55,667 bases of DNA from Sinomonas gamaensis (GCF_005876955.1 NZ_SSCL01000020.1:1-55667); one strand, 5' to 3'. Positions 16,929 through 26,012 are shown, counted from the first letter of the stretch. Notes: a model not told the origin generated them from the sequence alone. Program-made: numbers and translations.

Positions 16929-17249
16929 TTGACCGACGCGACCGACGTTGACCGACGCCGTTGGTCACGGAAAATCCGCGCCATCACTGGGATCCGAGCC
17001 CGTTTTCGGTCTCTGACCAACATGGGGACTCCGGAACATAGGACCCATATAGAGAGGAGATATAGGTTTCTTCGAAACCGGAGGCCCACTTATCTATATC
17101 TATCTCTTCATGACGTATACCTTTCTTGTTAGTCAGCTGGTCACTCGGGTTCTCGCCCTACTGCCGACTGGGATCTAGCCCGACCAACGCTGTTGGTCAA
17201 CGTCGGTCACGTCGGTCAAAAAACCCCCGAAAACCACGATTTCGGCCAC
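16929..17249. repeat. Long direct repeat, copy A: inverted iterons around AT-rich core
   Basis: Starts with GACCGAC at 16931, 16940 and 16950 plus an inverted GGTCA, and ends with GTTGGTCA, CGTCGGTCA and GTCGGTCA at 17193-17219. The iterons at the two ends therefore face each other. Between them lies a low-GC stretch (ACTTATCTATATCTATCTC at about 17090) ideal for strand opening, and a GGAACATAGGACCCATATAG segment. About 90% identical by eye to copy B at 23048. The primase-helicase gene begins 64 bases downstream. Confidence 0.8.
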
Positions 17250-17312
17250 CATCGCCGGCCAGAGCCGCTCACCGACCCGCACCCGTGCTCCGACCCCGTG
17301 CATAGACCTGGC

Positions 17313-20300
17313 ATGACCATCGAGCACAACGGCGCGCAGGACGCGCCCGAGAACAGCAGCGACGAGCAGACCCTGGACGAGGCGGCGGAGGCGTTCATCG
17401 CCAAATTCGCCGCAAGCGCTCCCGCCGGGCAGCGCGACCTCCCCGCCTGGGCCCCGGACGACTACACCGGGACCATCATTGGCAGCGGCGCCTACAAGCT
17501 GGCCGACTCGGCCGTCGCCCCGCTCGTCGCAGCCGCCCGCGGCTACTCCCGCATCGACGAGGACAACTTCGGCACCGTCAAGGACATGGGCGTCCGCCTC
17601 AACTCCAAGCAGGGCCAGCGGATGAAGCGCACCATGGGCCTCCCCGGCCGCGACGGGATGCTCATGCCCTGGTACAGCGTGAACGACATCGCAGCCAACC
17701 AGGCCAAGAACGCCCCGCTCGTCCCCTTCACACACCAGCTTCGCCCTGGCCTGCCCGAGAACAACGACAAGGGCAAGCCGGTCAAGTACGAGTTCGTCTC
17801 CCAGGTCGGGACCCCGCTGGACGTGCATCCCGCCGTCCCGACCGACTGGATCGACGGCGCCCCGACCCTGATGATCGCCGAAGGCCTCCTCAAGGGCGAC
17901 TCCGCCCTGTCCGCGTACCTGAAGCAGCACGGGGCCAGCTGGGACGACCTCGCCTTCACCGGCCCCCTCGCGGAGGCCCGCGAGAGGATGCGCGCCCTTA
18001 TGGACGCCATCCCGGAGAAGGACCGGGTGTTCATCTTCAACATCGGCGGCATCTACAACGACCGGCAGAACCCGGTCGACTGGCGCTCCATCCTGCTGAA
18101 GAACCGGGCTGCGATCGTCGCCTACGACGCCGACTTCAAGGAGAACCCGCACGTGTGGCGGGCCGCGAAGGGCATGGAGACGTTCCTCAAGGGCAAGGGC
18201 GTCTCATCCGTCCGGTTCCTGGACCCGGACGTCGTCGATGAGAAGAAGCCCGGCGTGGACGACTTCCTCGCCCAGACCCCCGGCGGGTGGCCGGCCCTGA
18301 TGGGCACCTGCATCACCGACATCGGCCAGATGCCCTCCGACTACAAGCCCGGGGACGTGCGCATCTCCGAGGACGGGCTGCGCACCGAGGAATACTCCGC
18401 CGGGGAAGATGGGCAGGGGTACTGGAAGACGGTGGTGGACCTCGGCGGCCGGATCAAGGTCATCGAGGACCGCCGCAGGCCCACGGAAGAAGAGACAAGA
18501 TCTCTCGTGTTCAACTCCGACGTCTCCCCTGACGAGATGGAGGAGTCCAGGGTCGAGATCGAGGTCGCGTGGAAGGACAGGCTCGGAGAGGCGATCAGGG
18601 CCACCGCCAGCGGCCCGGCCTTCCTGCTCGCCACCCACCCCCAGGACTGGGTGCGGGCCAAGGCGACCATGCCGTCGCACACGCTGCTCGCCAACCCCGA
18701 CTGGTCTCCGAAGGGTCACCGGGGTGATCAGTGGCTGCGCGCGGTGAAGGCCAACCGGCTCGATGATCGCGTTCTGAGGACGAGATGGATGCAGATGGGG
18801 TGGGTTCCCGTCGAGGGCGGCGACCCGGTCTTCATCGCAGGCCAGACGATCGTCGGCGGCGGCGAGCAGTTCCGCAAGACCGCCGAAGCGGGCGTCACCC
18901 CCGGCGTCATGCCGGTCTCCACCTCCTTCGGCGTCGGGGAGGACATCCCGGTCGCGGACTGGGACAGCCAGACCTACCGGGACATGGTCGCAGCGGACAT
19001 CCGCGAGGTCGTCGCCCACTACGTCGACTCGGGCGCCTGGACCGACCCGGCCACGGGTGTGCTCGTGATGTGCATGGGCCTGCGTCCCGTCCTGCCCATC
19101 CGCCCGAACTCGACCGGCTACTTCTGGGGCCCGAAGGGTAAGGGCAAGTCCTTTACTGCCCACCGGTGCATGCAGTTCTGGGCCGCCTCCCCCGGTCGGG
19201 ACTGGATCGACAAGCTCCCCGGCTCGGCCTCGGACACGGCCGCGTATATGGAGAAGGCCGTCTCCATGGCCCCGATCTGGGTGGTCGACGACCTCGCCCC
19301 GTCGACGTCGCAGCGGGCCGCGGACGCAGGCGCCTCCAAGCTGGAGGACCTGATTCGGGCGGTGTTCAACGACTCCGGCAAGGGCCGCATGAACGCGGAC
19401 ATGACCGCCCGCGCCCAGAACCGCCCGATGGCGCAGCTGATCGTCACGGCCGAGAACCGGCTCGCGACCGCTTCGGCCATGGAACGCACCATCCCTGTCG
19501 CGATCGGCGAGGGCGCCCTGTCGCCGTCGACCGAGGTCACCGACGCGCTCGTCCAGCTCGGCAAGGACGGTGTCCCGGCCCCGGCTCACCGCGCACCTGA
19601 TTCAGTGGATCCAGCACCGCGGACGCGAGTACCCTTCCCGCTGGGCTGGATACTTCGAGGAGGTCCTCGCCCAGTTCCACGAGGGCGCGAAGGAGGACGT
19701 CAAGCGGCTCATGGAGGCCGCCGGCGCGGAGCGGTCCAAGATCGAGCGCACCTCGAACCTGATGGGCGACGTCCTCTCGGTGCTGCCGCTGCTGCAGGAG
19801 ATGGCGATCCGCGCCGGGGTCGAGCAGGTTCTGGTCGACCGGCTCTCGGTGGATCAGATGGGCCTGCCGGTGGTGCAGAACGCCATGGAGACCCACGAGG
19901 AGAACCGGGAGGCTGCCCCGGGCATGTCGCTGGTGAGGGCGCTGAAGAACCTGCTCCAGTCCGGGCGGGCGCACGTGGTCGCGGTCGAGGACCCCTCGCG
20001 GGCCCCGTTCCTGGGCTCTGACGAGCAGGAGGTCGCCCGGCAGGCCCTGACGAACAACCAGCTCGGCTGGATCGCGGGCGGCTCGGACGGCTCCCTGCGC
20101 CCCGGCGGGGAGAGCGTCGGGTTCCTGGTGAAGATCATGGACCACGACGCAGTCCTGTTCTCCAGGGAGACGGCGTTCAACGCCGCCCGCCGCGCCTACC
20201 CCGACCTGATCCCGCCGGGACAGGGTGCCGCGTCGGCGTGGATGGCTGTCTGGGACGAGGGGCACGCCATGCCCGTGCGCCGGGAGAAGGGCCGCGGGGG

Positions 20301-20436
20301 CCGGGAGCTGGCGACCTACCGGTACCGGTTCGGGAACATCGACCTGAGGGGCATCCCGGTGAGCCTGGACACGCTGTTCAGCGGCGGCCGCATCCACGCC
20401 GAGCTCGAAGACGACGAGCAGGACCTCGCCGCCTGA
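17313..20436 (+). pseudogene. Primase-helicase (DUF3854 toprim plus SF3/DUF927-like helicase), one frameshift
   Basis: Start ATG 17313 (MTIEHNGAQD). Residues about 180-330 form a toprim-like DUF3854 domain (LMIAEGLLKGDSAL; AIVAYDADF with the metal-binding D). A helicase ATPase follows: Walker A GPKGKGKS near residue 606, Walker B WVVDD near 656, then LIRAVFNDSGKGRMN and IVTAENRL. At 19569 one extra base separates '...DALVQLGKDG' from '(V)SRPRLTAHLIQWIQHRG...', which runs cleanly to 20436. Total about 1,040 residues if repaired. A GTG at 19570 could restart translation and give two subunits. It should start replication of a plasmid or phage-like element from the adjacent repeat. Confidence 0.75.
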
Positions 20437-20454
20437 CCGAGGCGGCTGGACAGA

Positions 20455-20479
20455 GGGCCCGGACAAGGCGTCCGGGCCC
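20455..20479 (+). terminator. Rho-independent-type hairpin after primase-helicase
   Basis: GGGCCCGGAC and GTCCGGGCCC form a perfect ten-pair stem with an AAGGC loop, followed by TTCG. It starts 18 bases after the stop. Confidence 0.75.
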
Positions 20480-20506
20480 TTCGCCGTCCCATTTGCGTGA
20501 TTCCAT

Positions 20507-20959
20507 ATGTCCATGAACAGGTGGGGGACTGCAGCGACTTTGGCCGCTTCCTTGCTAGCCCTTGCTGGGTGCCAGGGAGCACCTTCTGACGCGGGGACAG
20601 CGAAAGCGGCGGCGAAGGCCATGACGGTGGCCGGAACCCTCTCAATTTCAGGCAAAGCCGAAGGCGCTGCCTTCGCTGCCTCCTCCGGGAAGGCGTGCCG
20701 GCTCAGCCAAGCCGCGGCCTGGATCCACGATGGAGGCCTAGTGGTCCTGGCCCCCTCCGGGGACAGTGTCACGGCGACGGTCGCCATGGAGGGCACGATC
20801 GACGCCCAGCATCGATGCAACCTTCCGTTCACAGCTTCCCGGGTGCCCGACATGGACGGCACCTACCGCATACGGGTCGGCCGGGGATCGGCCGTGACCG
20901 AATCCCCCTACTCCAGGGGCACGCTGGCCGCGGCGCCAAACGTCACGTATCTGGACTAG
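20507..20959 (+). CDS. Small lipoprotein
   Basis: 150 residues with a signal peptide and lipobox (ATLAASLLALAGC), so exported and lipid-anchored. The mature part has an alanine-rich linker and a beta-rich domain with two cysteines (GKACRLSQAAAW; AQHRCNLPF) likely to form a disulfide. Family unknown. ATG 20513 is an equally good start. It lies between two terminators and is probably transcribed alone. Confidence 0.7.
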   Translation: MSMNRWGTAATLAASLLALAGCQGAPSDAGTAKAAAKAMTVAGTLSISGKAEGAAFAASSGKACRLSQAAAWIHDGGLVVLAPSGDSVTATVAMEGTIDAQHRCNLPFTASRVPDMDGTYRIRVGRGSAVTESPYSRGTLAAAPNVTYLD

Positions 20960-20975
20960 GACTCGAGAACAGGCA

Positions 20976-21007
20976 GGAGGCCCGGACCAAGACAGTCCCG
21001 GGCCTCC
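20976..21007. terminator. Convergent-gene hairpin terminator
   Basis: GGAGGCCCGGAC pairs with GTCCCGGGCCTCC (one bulge) around a CAAGACA loop and is followed by CTT. It sits between the lipoprotein gene and the minus-strand HTH pseudogene and can serve both. Confidence 0.7.
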
Positions 21008-21038
21008 CTTAGTGTGAACACTCCCCCAGCGGGGCCTT

Positions 21039-21345
21039 TCAGGCGGCGTCTGCTTCGGTGATGCCGAACTCCTTGGAGACGATCCGCACGGCCATGGCCT
21101 TGATCTCGCGGATGTGGGTGCGGATGGTGGAGCGGGAGAGGCCCCATCGGCTCTGCGATCTCGGCGACGTCCACGATGAGGGGCGGGGCGCCGTCGCGGT
21201 AGGGGCCGCCGAGCCGGAGGTGGGTGACCTTTCCGAGCTGGGTGTTGGCCTCCCCCGACCTGGTCGACGATGAGCCTGACAGCCTTGGCCCCCCGGTGTG
21301 CGGCCGGGCGTCAGGACGAGCGCAAGCCGCACACATGGGTGCCCA
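21039..21345 (-). pseudogene. HTH protein remnant with homopolymer frameshifts
   Basis: Segments in three frames join as AKAVRLIVDQVG + EANTQLGKVTHLRLGGPYRDGAPPLIVDVAEIAE + RWGLSRSTIRTHIREIKAMAVRIVSKEFGITEADAA-stop. The last part is a LuxR/Hin-like helix-turn-helix (GLSRSTIRTHIREIK). The breaks fall in a G-run near 21250 and at about 21148. In the upstream frame a TGA precedes RPAAHRGAK, so the N-terminus is also lost. Confidence 0.55.
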
Positions 21346-21347
21346 TG

Positions 21348-21596
21348 ATGTTCGATGCGTACCCGGGACAGTTCGACCACAAGACAGCGCTGGGCTCCCT
21401 CGCCTCAGTCGCCACGACTGAACGCAAGGCGGCGATCGTCGACGAGCTCATCGAGCTCCTGCCCGAGAAGCTCACCGACATGGAAGACCTGCAGATGGCC
21501 GACTTCCTCCTCCGGTGCCTCGGGTCAGCCGAGGAGCATTCCGTGACCGAGTCGCCACAGCGGGTAACTGATCCAGAGCAGGGAGATCCATCATGA
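21348..21596 (+). CDS. Hypothetical small helical protein
   Basis: 82 residues, MFDAYPGQFDHKTALGSLASVATTERKAAIVDELIELLPEKLTD..., all helix-prone. ATG 21345 directly before it is an alternative start. The start lies just after a CACACATGG motif (21330-21338) shared with other accessory genes. Its stop overlaps the next ATG (ATGA), so the two are coupled. Confidence 0.6.
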   Translation: MFDAYPGQFDHKTALGSLASVATTERKAAIVDELIELLPEKLTDMEDLQMADFLLRCLGSAEEHSVTESPQRVTDPEQGDPS

Positions 21597-21904
21597 GCGC
21601 CACCGTCCATCCCATCCGCCGCGAGCTCACCCTCGCCCAGGTTCTGGCCGTCGTCGACCCCGACGGGGCCCTCCACGGGCTGATCGAGACACTGCTCGGC
21701 CTCGGGGACCCGGCCACAGTGCGGGAGGCGGAGAAGGCCGCTGCGACGGCCGACGCTGCCGAGAGGGCCGTCGCATCCCTGATCCGGTCCGTCGAGTCCC
21801 GCTCCCCGCGGTGGCATGAGCTCATGCTCGTGTCCGAGGCGATCTCCCGCCGCGCAACCCGGATCGAGTCCGCCGCACGCGTCTTGGGCACCCGCGCCGC
21901 CTGA
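21593..21904 (+). CDS. Hypothetical protein
   Basis: 103 residues, MSATVHPIRRELTLAQVLAVV..., helical and alanine-rich with repeated charged helices (REAEKAAATADAAERAVASLIRSVESR). Coupled by ATGA to the preceding gene; no known family. Probably part of the element's small accessory operon. Confidence 0.6.
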   Translation: MSATVHPIRRELTLAQVLAVVDPDGALHGLIETLLGLGDPATVREAEKAAATADAAERAVASLIRSVESRSPRWHELMLVSEAISRRATRIESAARVLGTRAA

Positions 21905-21949
21905 GCGTGTCCGCTCGAACCCCTGCACGGCCTGAGAGAGGATTCTGGG

Positions 21950-22492
21950 ATGTCCCGCGACCGCTTCATGCGCATCCACAGCCCCGAGTTCAAGGCGATG
22001 AGCGAAAGGGTCCTGCAGGTCACCGCACTGACCTCCCGGCTCAACGTCCTGCCCTTTGAGGACGAAGCGGGCAAAGCCGAACTGCTCGAGCAGATCCTGG
22101 GCCGGCCCCTGCCGGAGAAGGCCACGATCTACCCGCCCTTCTACACCGACCACGGCCTCAACCTCGACCTCGCCGAACGGGTCTTCATCAACCAGGGCTG
22201 CACGTTCCTGGACTACGCCGGAATCCGCATCGCCAAGAGGGTGATGATCGGCCCCAAGGCCACCTTCATCACCAGCGGCCACCCCGTCGACCCAGAGGAG
22301 CGCAGAGTCTGGCTGACCGGTGCCCCCATCGACATCGAAGAGAACGTCTGGATCGGCGCCGGTGCGACAATCCTGCCCGGCGTCACCATCGGCCGGGACT
22401 CCGTGATCGCCGCCGGCTCTGTCGTGGCCGACGACGTCCCAGCTGCCACCCTCGTGACCGGCACCAAGGCCTCCGTACGCCGTCAGTGGTGA
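21950..22492 (+). CDS. Sugar O-acetyltransferase (maltose/galactoside acetyltransferase family)
   Basis: 180 residues. It has the N-terminal cap (FMRIHSPEFKAMSERVLQVTALTSRLN) and a left-handed beta-helix of hexapeptide repeats (IGPKATFITSGHPVDPEERR..., APIDIEENVWIGAGATILPGVTIGRDSVIAAGSVV). The H in TSGHPVD is the usual catalytic base. It transfers acetyl from acetyl-CoA to a sugar hydroxyl. Length and repeats match Maa/LacA/NodL; the substrate is not predictable. Likely cargo of the element, with AGAGAGGA upstream. Confidence 0.88.
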   Translation: MSRDRFMRIHSPEFKAMSERVLQVTALTSRLNVLPFEDEAGKAELLEQILGRPLPEKATIYPPFYTDHGLNLDLAERVFINQGCTFLDYAGIRIAKRVMIGPKATFITSGHPVDPEERRVWLTGAPIDIEENVWIGAGATILPGVTIGRDSVIAAGSVVADDVPAATLVTGTKASVRRQW

Positions 22493-22526
22493 GCCCGCAG
22501 CCGCAGGCCTTCCCGGTCGGCGGCTC

Positions 22527-22961
22527 CTAGCGGGACTGGGTCGCGTACTCGAGGGCGACGTCGCCGATCTCGTCGCGCTCGTCGCTGCCCTCAGGGGCGT
22601 AGGCCTCCCAGTCGCCTTCCCACTCCACCGAGGCGTCCCCGGGCAGGAGACGCGCACGCACCCTCGCCCCGTTCGGCATCGCGAGGACCGCCTCGGGGAA
22701 CTCCCCCGTGGTCTCCAGCTGCGGGTCACGCACATGCGCCGGGGTGCTGTCCACATCCGCCACGCCGAGCACCGCCGAGACGGGCAGCTCGACCCCCGCG
22801 GGCCAGGCGCCCATCGGGTGAGGGTACTTCGGGTCCGGGTGGGGGAATCTGGCAAGCGGGTCTGCAGCGAGGGACACCTCCGGCTCGCGGTGCTCCACGG
22901 GGGCGAACTGGCCGCCGGTGGGACGGCCCGCGGGCTGGCGGTTCACAGGGATCGTGCTCAT
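22527..22961 (-). CDS. Hypothetical protein with 'GRPTGGQFA' N-terminus
   Basis: 144 residues opening MSTIPVNRQPAGRPTGGQFAPVEHREPEV. The Pro-Ala-Gly-x-Pro-x-Gly-Gly-Gln-Phe-Ala opening is shared by many unrelated-bodied proteins of actinobacterial plasmids and phages. The body is acidic with a predicted beta domain. Role unknown. Confidence 0.65.
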   Translation of the reverse strand: MSTIPVNRQPAGRPTGGQFAPVEHREPEVSLAADPLARFPHPDPKYPHPMGAWPAGVELPVSAVLGVADVDSTPAHVRDPQLETTGEFPEAVLAMPNGARVRARLLPGDASVEWEGDWEAYAPEGSDERDEIGDVALEYATQSR

Positions 22962-23047
22962 GCCCGTCTGTGTGCGGCCCGGAGCGGACCCGCCGGCATC
23001 GGGTCGCCGAACGCGTTCAACACCCGGATCGGCGTCAAAACCGGCTC

Positions 23048-23379
23048 TTGACCGACATGACCGACGCTGACCGACGTTGACCGACAGCGTCGGTCATCGA
23101 AAATCCGCGCCATTACTGGGATCCGGGCCCGTTTTCGGTCTCTGACCAACATGGGGACTCCGGAACATAGGACCTATATAGGGGAGGGGTGTATATGTTC
23201 TCCGGAACCGGAGGCCCACTTATCTATATCTATCTCCTTATGACGGATACCTTTCTTGTTAGTCAGTTGGTCACTCGGCCTCTCGCCCTACTGCCGACTG
23301 GGATCGAGCCCGACCAACGGTGTTGGTCAACGTCGGTCATGTCGGTCAAAAAACCCCCGAAAACCCCGATTTCGGCCCA
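23048..23379. repeat. Long direct repeat, copy B: inverted iterons around AT-rich core
   Basis: Four GACCGAC units at 23050, 23059, 23069 and 23079 plus an inverted GTCGGTC, and at the right end GTTGGTCA, CGTCGGTCA and GTCGGTCA (23323-23347). The central part keeps CTTATCTATATCTATCTC and GGAACATAGGACC. It matches copy A almost base for base outside short hypervariable patches. The next gene starts 65 bases downstream, nearly the same spacing as for copy A. Confidence 0.8.
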
Positions 23380-23444
23380 AAACGTCGGTCACGGCCCCAG
23401 ACGGGTGTCGACGACGGCGGAGATGTCCGCACACATTACGTCCC

Positions 23445-24276
23445 ATGCTGAAGACGACCAGGACGCCGGCTGAGCGCGCACTGCACACCTTCCGCACCGA
23501 CTGCGACGGCAACCGGATGGAGATCAAGCTCGAACAGGGCCCCTACCGGCACCTCTCGTTCCGGTCCCCCGGCTCCGGCCTCTACTGGTACGACCTGATC
23601 ACCACGCCGGGTCAGCTCACGTACCGTGGCGACTGGGGCTCTTGGATTTTCGCCAGGTGCGAGGACATGTTCGAGTTCTTCCGGCTCCAGCGCACCAAGA
23701 CCATCAACCCCGACTACTGGTCGCAGAAGCTGGTCGCGGACGACGCCTACACCAAGCACCGCGGCTTCTCCCCGGAGAAATTCCGGGCAGAGGTCGTCCA
23801 GCAGTTCTGGGACCGCCGGGACCGGCTCGGCTCAGATGCAATCGACGTGTGGCAGGCGATCCGCGAAGAGGTTCTGGACCAAGTTCGAGGACTACACCGA
23901 GGAGAACGAGGCGATCCGCTCGGCGTACGAGTTCGGCCACAAGGGGTGCGAGTTCTGGAGCCCCGAGGACTGGGATGTGAAAGAGTACGCACACCAGTAC
24001 CTCGTGGCGCTGTACGGGATCGTCGACGGCATCGCCCGTTACGACGCCGCCAAGACGGCTGCGCTGCCCGCCGGGCTCGTCGCCGCACAGCGCTATGGCC
24101 TACCGAATCGTCCGCCACCCCTGGCCGACACCCGCCCAGATTCGCATGTCCACGACCCGACGGACCGTGGATGCCGCAGTCGCAGACATGGTCCAAAGTG
24201 CACATACGGTTGTTCTCATGACCGTTCCCTCATCGCCCGCACGCCTGTTTATCGGATCCTCTTCGGAGGGGCGTGA
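23445..24276 (+). pseudogene. Phage-like hypothetical protein, one frameshift
   Basis: ATG 23445 opens MLKTTRTPAERALHTFRTDC. The section YRHLSFRSPGSGLYWYDLIT and GDWGSWIFARCEDMFEFFR is a pattern I associate with an uncharacterised protein of phages and plasmids. The frame breaks near 23880 (REEVLDQ / WTKFEDYTEENEAIRSAYEFG) and continues as CEFWSPEDWDVKEYAHQYLVALYGIVDGIARYDAAK. The C-terminus runs into the TIR-like gene and is probably truncated. CACACATTA precedes the start. Confidence 0.6.
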
Positions 24277-24961
24277 CCTTGCCCGCCACCTGCAGACGGA
24301 ATTAGCCGGCAGCTGCGAGGTCGAACGCTGGGACCAGAACGTCTTCGAGCCATCCGGATACACACTCGACTCGCTCCTGCGAATCGCTGCAAGCGTCGAC
24401 TTCGCGGTTCTGGTTGCCACTCCCGACGACACGACCGTCAGCCGCGGTGTCACCACACCGTCCGCTCGTGACAACATCATCCTGGAGTTCGGACTGTTCG
24501 CTGGGGTCCTCGGGCGAGAACGGGTCTACCTACTAGCCACAGGGGAGCTGAAATTGCCAACCGATGTCCTGGGACTGACACGTCTGGCCTATCACCCCCC
24601 GGCCGGCGAGAACACCCGCGCTGCAGTAACTGCAGCCGCCCTTCAGATCGAAGAAAGGATCCGGAGTCTCGGCCGTGTGAATCGGATAGACGAGCCAAGC
24701 GCTCGTAACGCCCCGAACGCCGCTCTGGAACAGGAACTCGCCATCGTCTGCGCAAATGCTGTGGCTCAGGGTTGGGTGGTGAAGGCCAATAGTGCAACAA
24801 CCCTGCGCCTGCGTTCCCCTAGGGGCAAGACGCACACTCTGACAAAAGGCCAGCCCGAGCTCACTCGCGTCGAACTTCGGCGCTTTGCCGCTGAGCTTCG
24901 AGCCGCGGGCCTGCGAGTGAATCACAGCGTGCGGCGACCGGTGACCGAATCGCCCTTCTGA
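24218..24961 (+). CDS. TIR-like nucleotide-binding effector (CAP12/Pycsar TIR family) with extra C-terminal domain
   Basis: 247 residues from ATG 24218 (MTVPSSPARLFIGSSSEGRD). Residues 9-108 match the PF10137-type TIR-like domain: RLFIGSSSEG at the start, VERWDQNVF, DFAVLVATPDD, and RDNIILEFGLFAGVLGRERVYLL with the catalytic-position Glu90. Such domains degrade NAD+ and act as abortive-infection effectors in CBASS or Pycsar. No cyclase is adjacent. Residues about 168-240 form a separate module (NAVAQGWVVKANSATTLRLRSPRGK; RVELRRFAAELRAAGLRV) that resembles small HicA/dsRBD-like nucleic-acid binders, by inference. A longer frame from 24095 overlaps the previous pseudogene and is not family-like. 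Confidence 0.8.
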   Translation: MTVPSSPARLFIGSSSEGRDLARHLQTELAGSCEVERWDQNVFEPSGYTLDSLLRIAASVDFAVLVATPDDTTVSRGVTTPSARDNIILEFGLFAGVLGRERVYLLATGELKLPTDVLGLTRLAYHPPAGENTRAAVTAAALQIEERIRSLGRVNRIDEPSARNAPNAALEQELAIVCANAVAQGWVVKANSATTLRLRSPRGKTHTLTKGQPELTRVELRRFAAELRAAGLRVNHSVRRPVTESPF

Positions 24962-24977
24962 GCCTGCTGCCGAGCGT

Positions 24978-25023
24978 GTCCCCCTGCGAAACTTGCCGTT
25001 GCGGCGTTGCCCCGCAGGGGGAC
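24978..25023. terminator. Hairpin after the TIR-like gene
   Basis: GTCCCCCTGCG and CGCAGGGGGAC form an eleven-pair stem with a 24-base loop that holds GCCGTTGCGGCGTTGCC. It could end the TIR transcript. From 25024 to 25218 no gene is seen, only further short GC-rich complementary segments. Confidence 0.45.
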
Positions 25024-25218
25024 GGCACTCCAACTCGGGCTCCACCGAGAGCCCCCGAAGGGCGGCCGTGCCTCGGCTGCGCCCCTGGGTTGTCAGTTGG
25101 CCAAGGGCATGGCGCCCAAACCGCCTCCAGGGCGGGGCCCACAACCTGTAACGCAACGTCCACAGTCTATGCGAATCCACTCATCCAATAACCCACTCGA
25201 CCCGGATAAAGGCGTTCT

Positions 25219-25518
25219 TTGACCGAGACCCGGAGCATCCAGGACATCTGCTCGGACTTCATGCGGGCGCTGGAGAAGGCCGTGCTCGAGCGGCCGGCGC
25301 GGCAGGAGTTCGTGGACGGCCTGCCCGGGTGGGTGTCGCATGAGCGGGAGGTCATGCACGAGGCGGTGAACGCCGAGCGCGTCCGCATCGGGCTCCCTCC
25401 GGTGGACATCGAGGAGGTGCGCCGGGTCGAGGCCCGGGCGTTCGGCAGGCACAGCTTCGCGGCGAGGTGGGCGATCGGGTGCGCCTGCATCGCCCTCGGC
25501 AAGGAACCGCCAGCCTGA
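25219..25518 (+). CDS. Hypothetical protein
   Basis: 99 residues from TTG: MTETRSIQDICSDFMRALEKAVLERPARQEFVDGLPGWVSHEREVMHEAVNAERVRIGL..., helical, with a hydrophobic C-terminal helix (FAARWAIGCACIAL) carrying two cysteines. No family recognised. Free-standing, among other small accessory genes. Confidence 0.6.
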   Translation: MTETRSIQDICSDFMRALEKAVLERPARQEFVDGLPGWVSHEREVMHEAVNAERVRIGLPPVDIEEVRRVEARAFGRHSFAARWAIGCACIALGKEPPA

Positions 25519-25685
25519 AGACGGGGTCGCGCAAGAGGCAACTGCCTCATCCCCCCTCTACTGGTGAAGGCACCCTTCTGGGTGCGAGCCGGAATCTGCC
25601 ACGGTGGCAGAATTCGGCACTCCCTACGCTGCTGAGACGGTTCCGCCCGGAGCGGCCCCATACAGACCGACGGAAGGAGAACCGC

Positions 25686-26012
25686 GTGGCGCGGAAGAGG
25701 TCATCTGAGCACGACTGGATCTGCCGGCGGTGCGGTTGCCCGTGCGACCTGGCCGGCGGGGAGTCCAAGCACATCGGCGGCGGACAGAACATGCGCGGCT
25801 GCGGCCCATCGGCTGTCCCTGTCCTCCGCAGCGACTACGAGGCCGAGATGAAGGCCGACGCGATCGCCTTCGCCGCACTGCACGCACGGTGGGCAGAACG
25901 TTGGATACCCCCGTCGCCGAGGAACGGCGGACCATCAGCCAGGCGGCTCACCGAGGCGGTCCTTCGAGGCGTGTCGTGCCCATCGGTCACAGCAATCGAA
26001 GCGATAGCTTGA
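25686..26012 (+). CDS. Hypothetical protein with cysteine-rich start
   Basis: 108 residues from GTG 25686 with a strong GGAAGGAGAA ribosome site. It starts VARKRSSEHDWICRRCGCPCDLAGGESKHIGGGQNMRGCG. The C-x-x-C-x-C cluster and later histidine and cysteine suggest a zinc knuckle, so nucleic-acid or protein binding is possible. The C-terminus (AIAFAALHARWAERW...) is helical then proline-rich. Unknown family. Confidence 0.55.
   Translation: MARKRSSEHDWICRRCGCPCDLAGGESKHIGGGQNMRGCGPSAVPVLRSDYEAEMKADAIAFAALHARWAERWIPPSPRNGGPSARRLTEAVLRGVSCPSVTAIEAIA

Noticed and set aside
17193-17312. Forty-codon N-terminal extension of the primase-helicase
   Set aside because: It would translate the right-hand iterons of repeat A; ATG 17313 begins the protein-like sequence.
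24976-25220. Possible attachment or transfer origin with stem-loops
   Set aside because: One good hairpin is present, but there is no integrase or relaxase in the window and no repeated core, so I kept only the hairpin.
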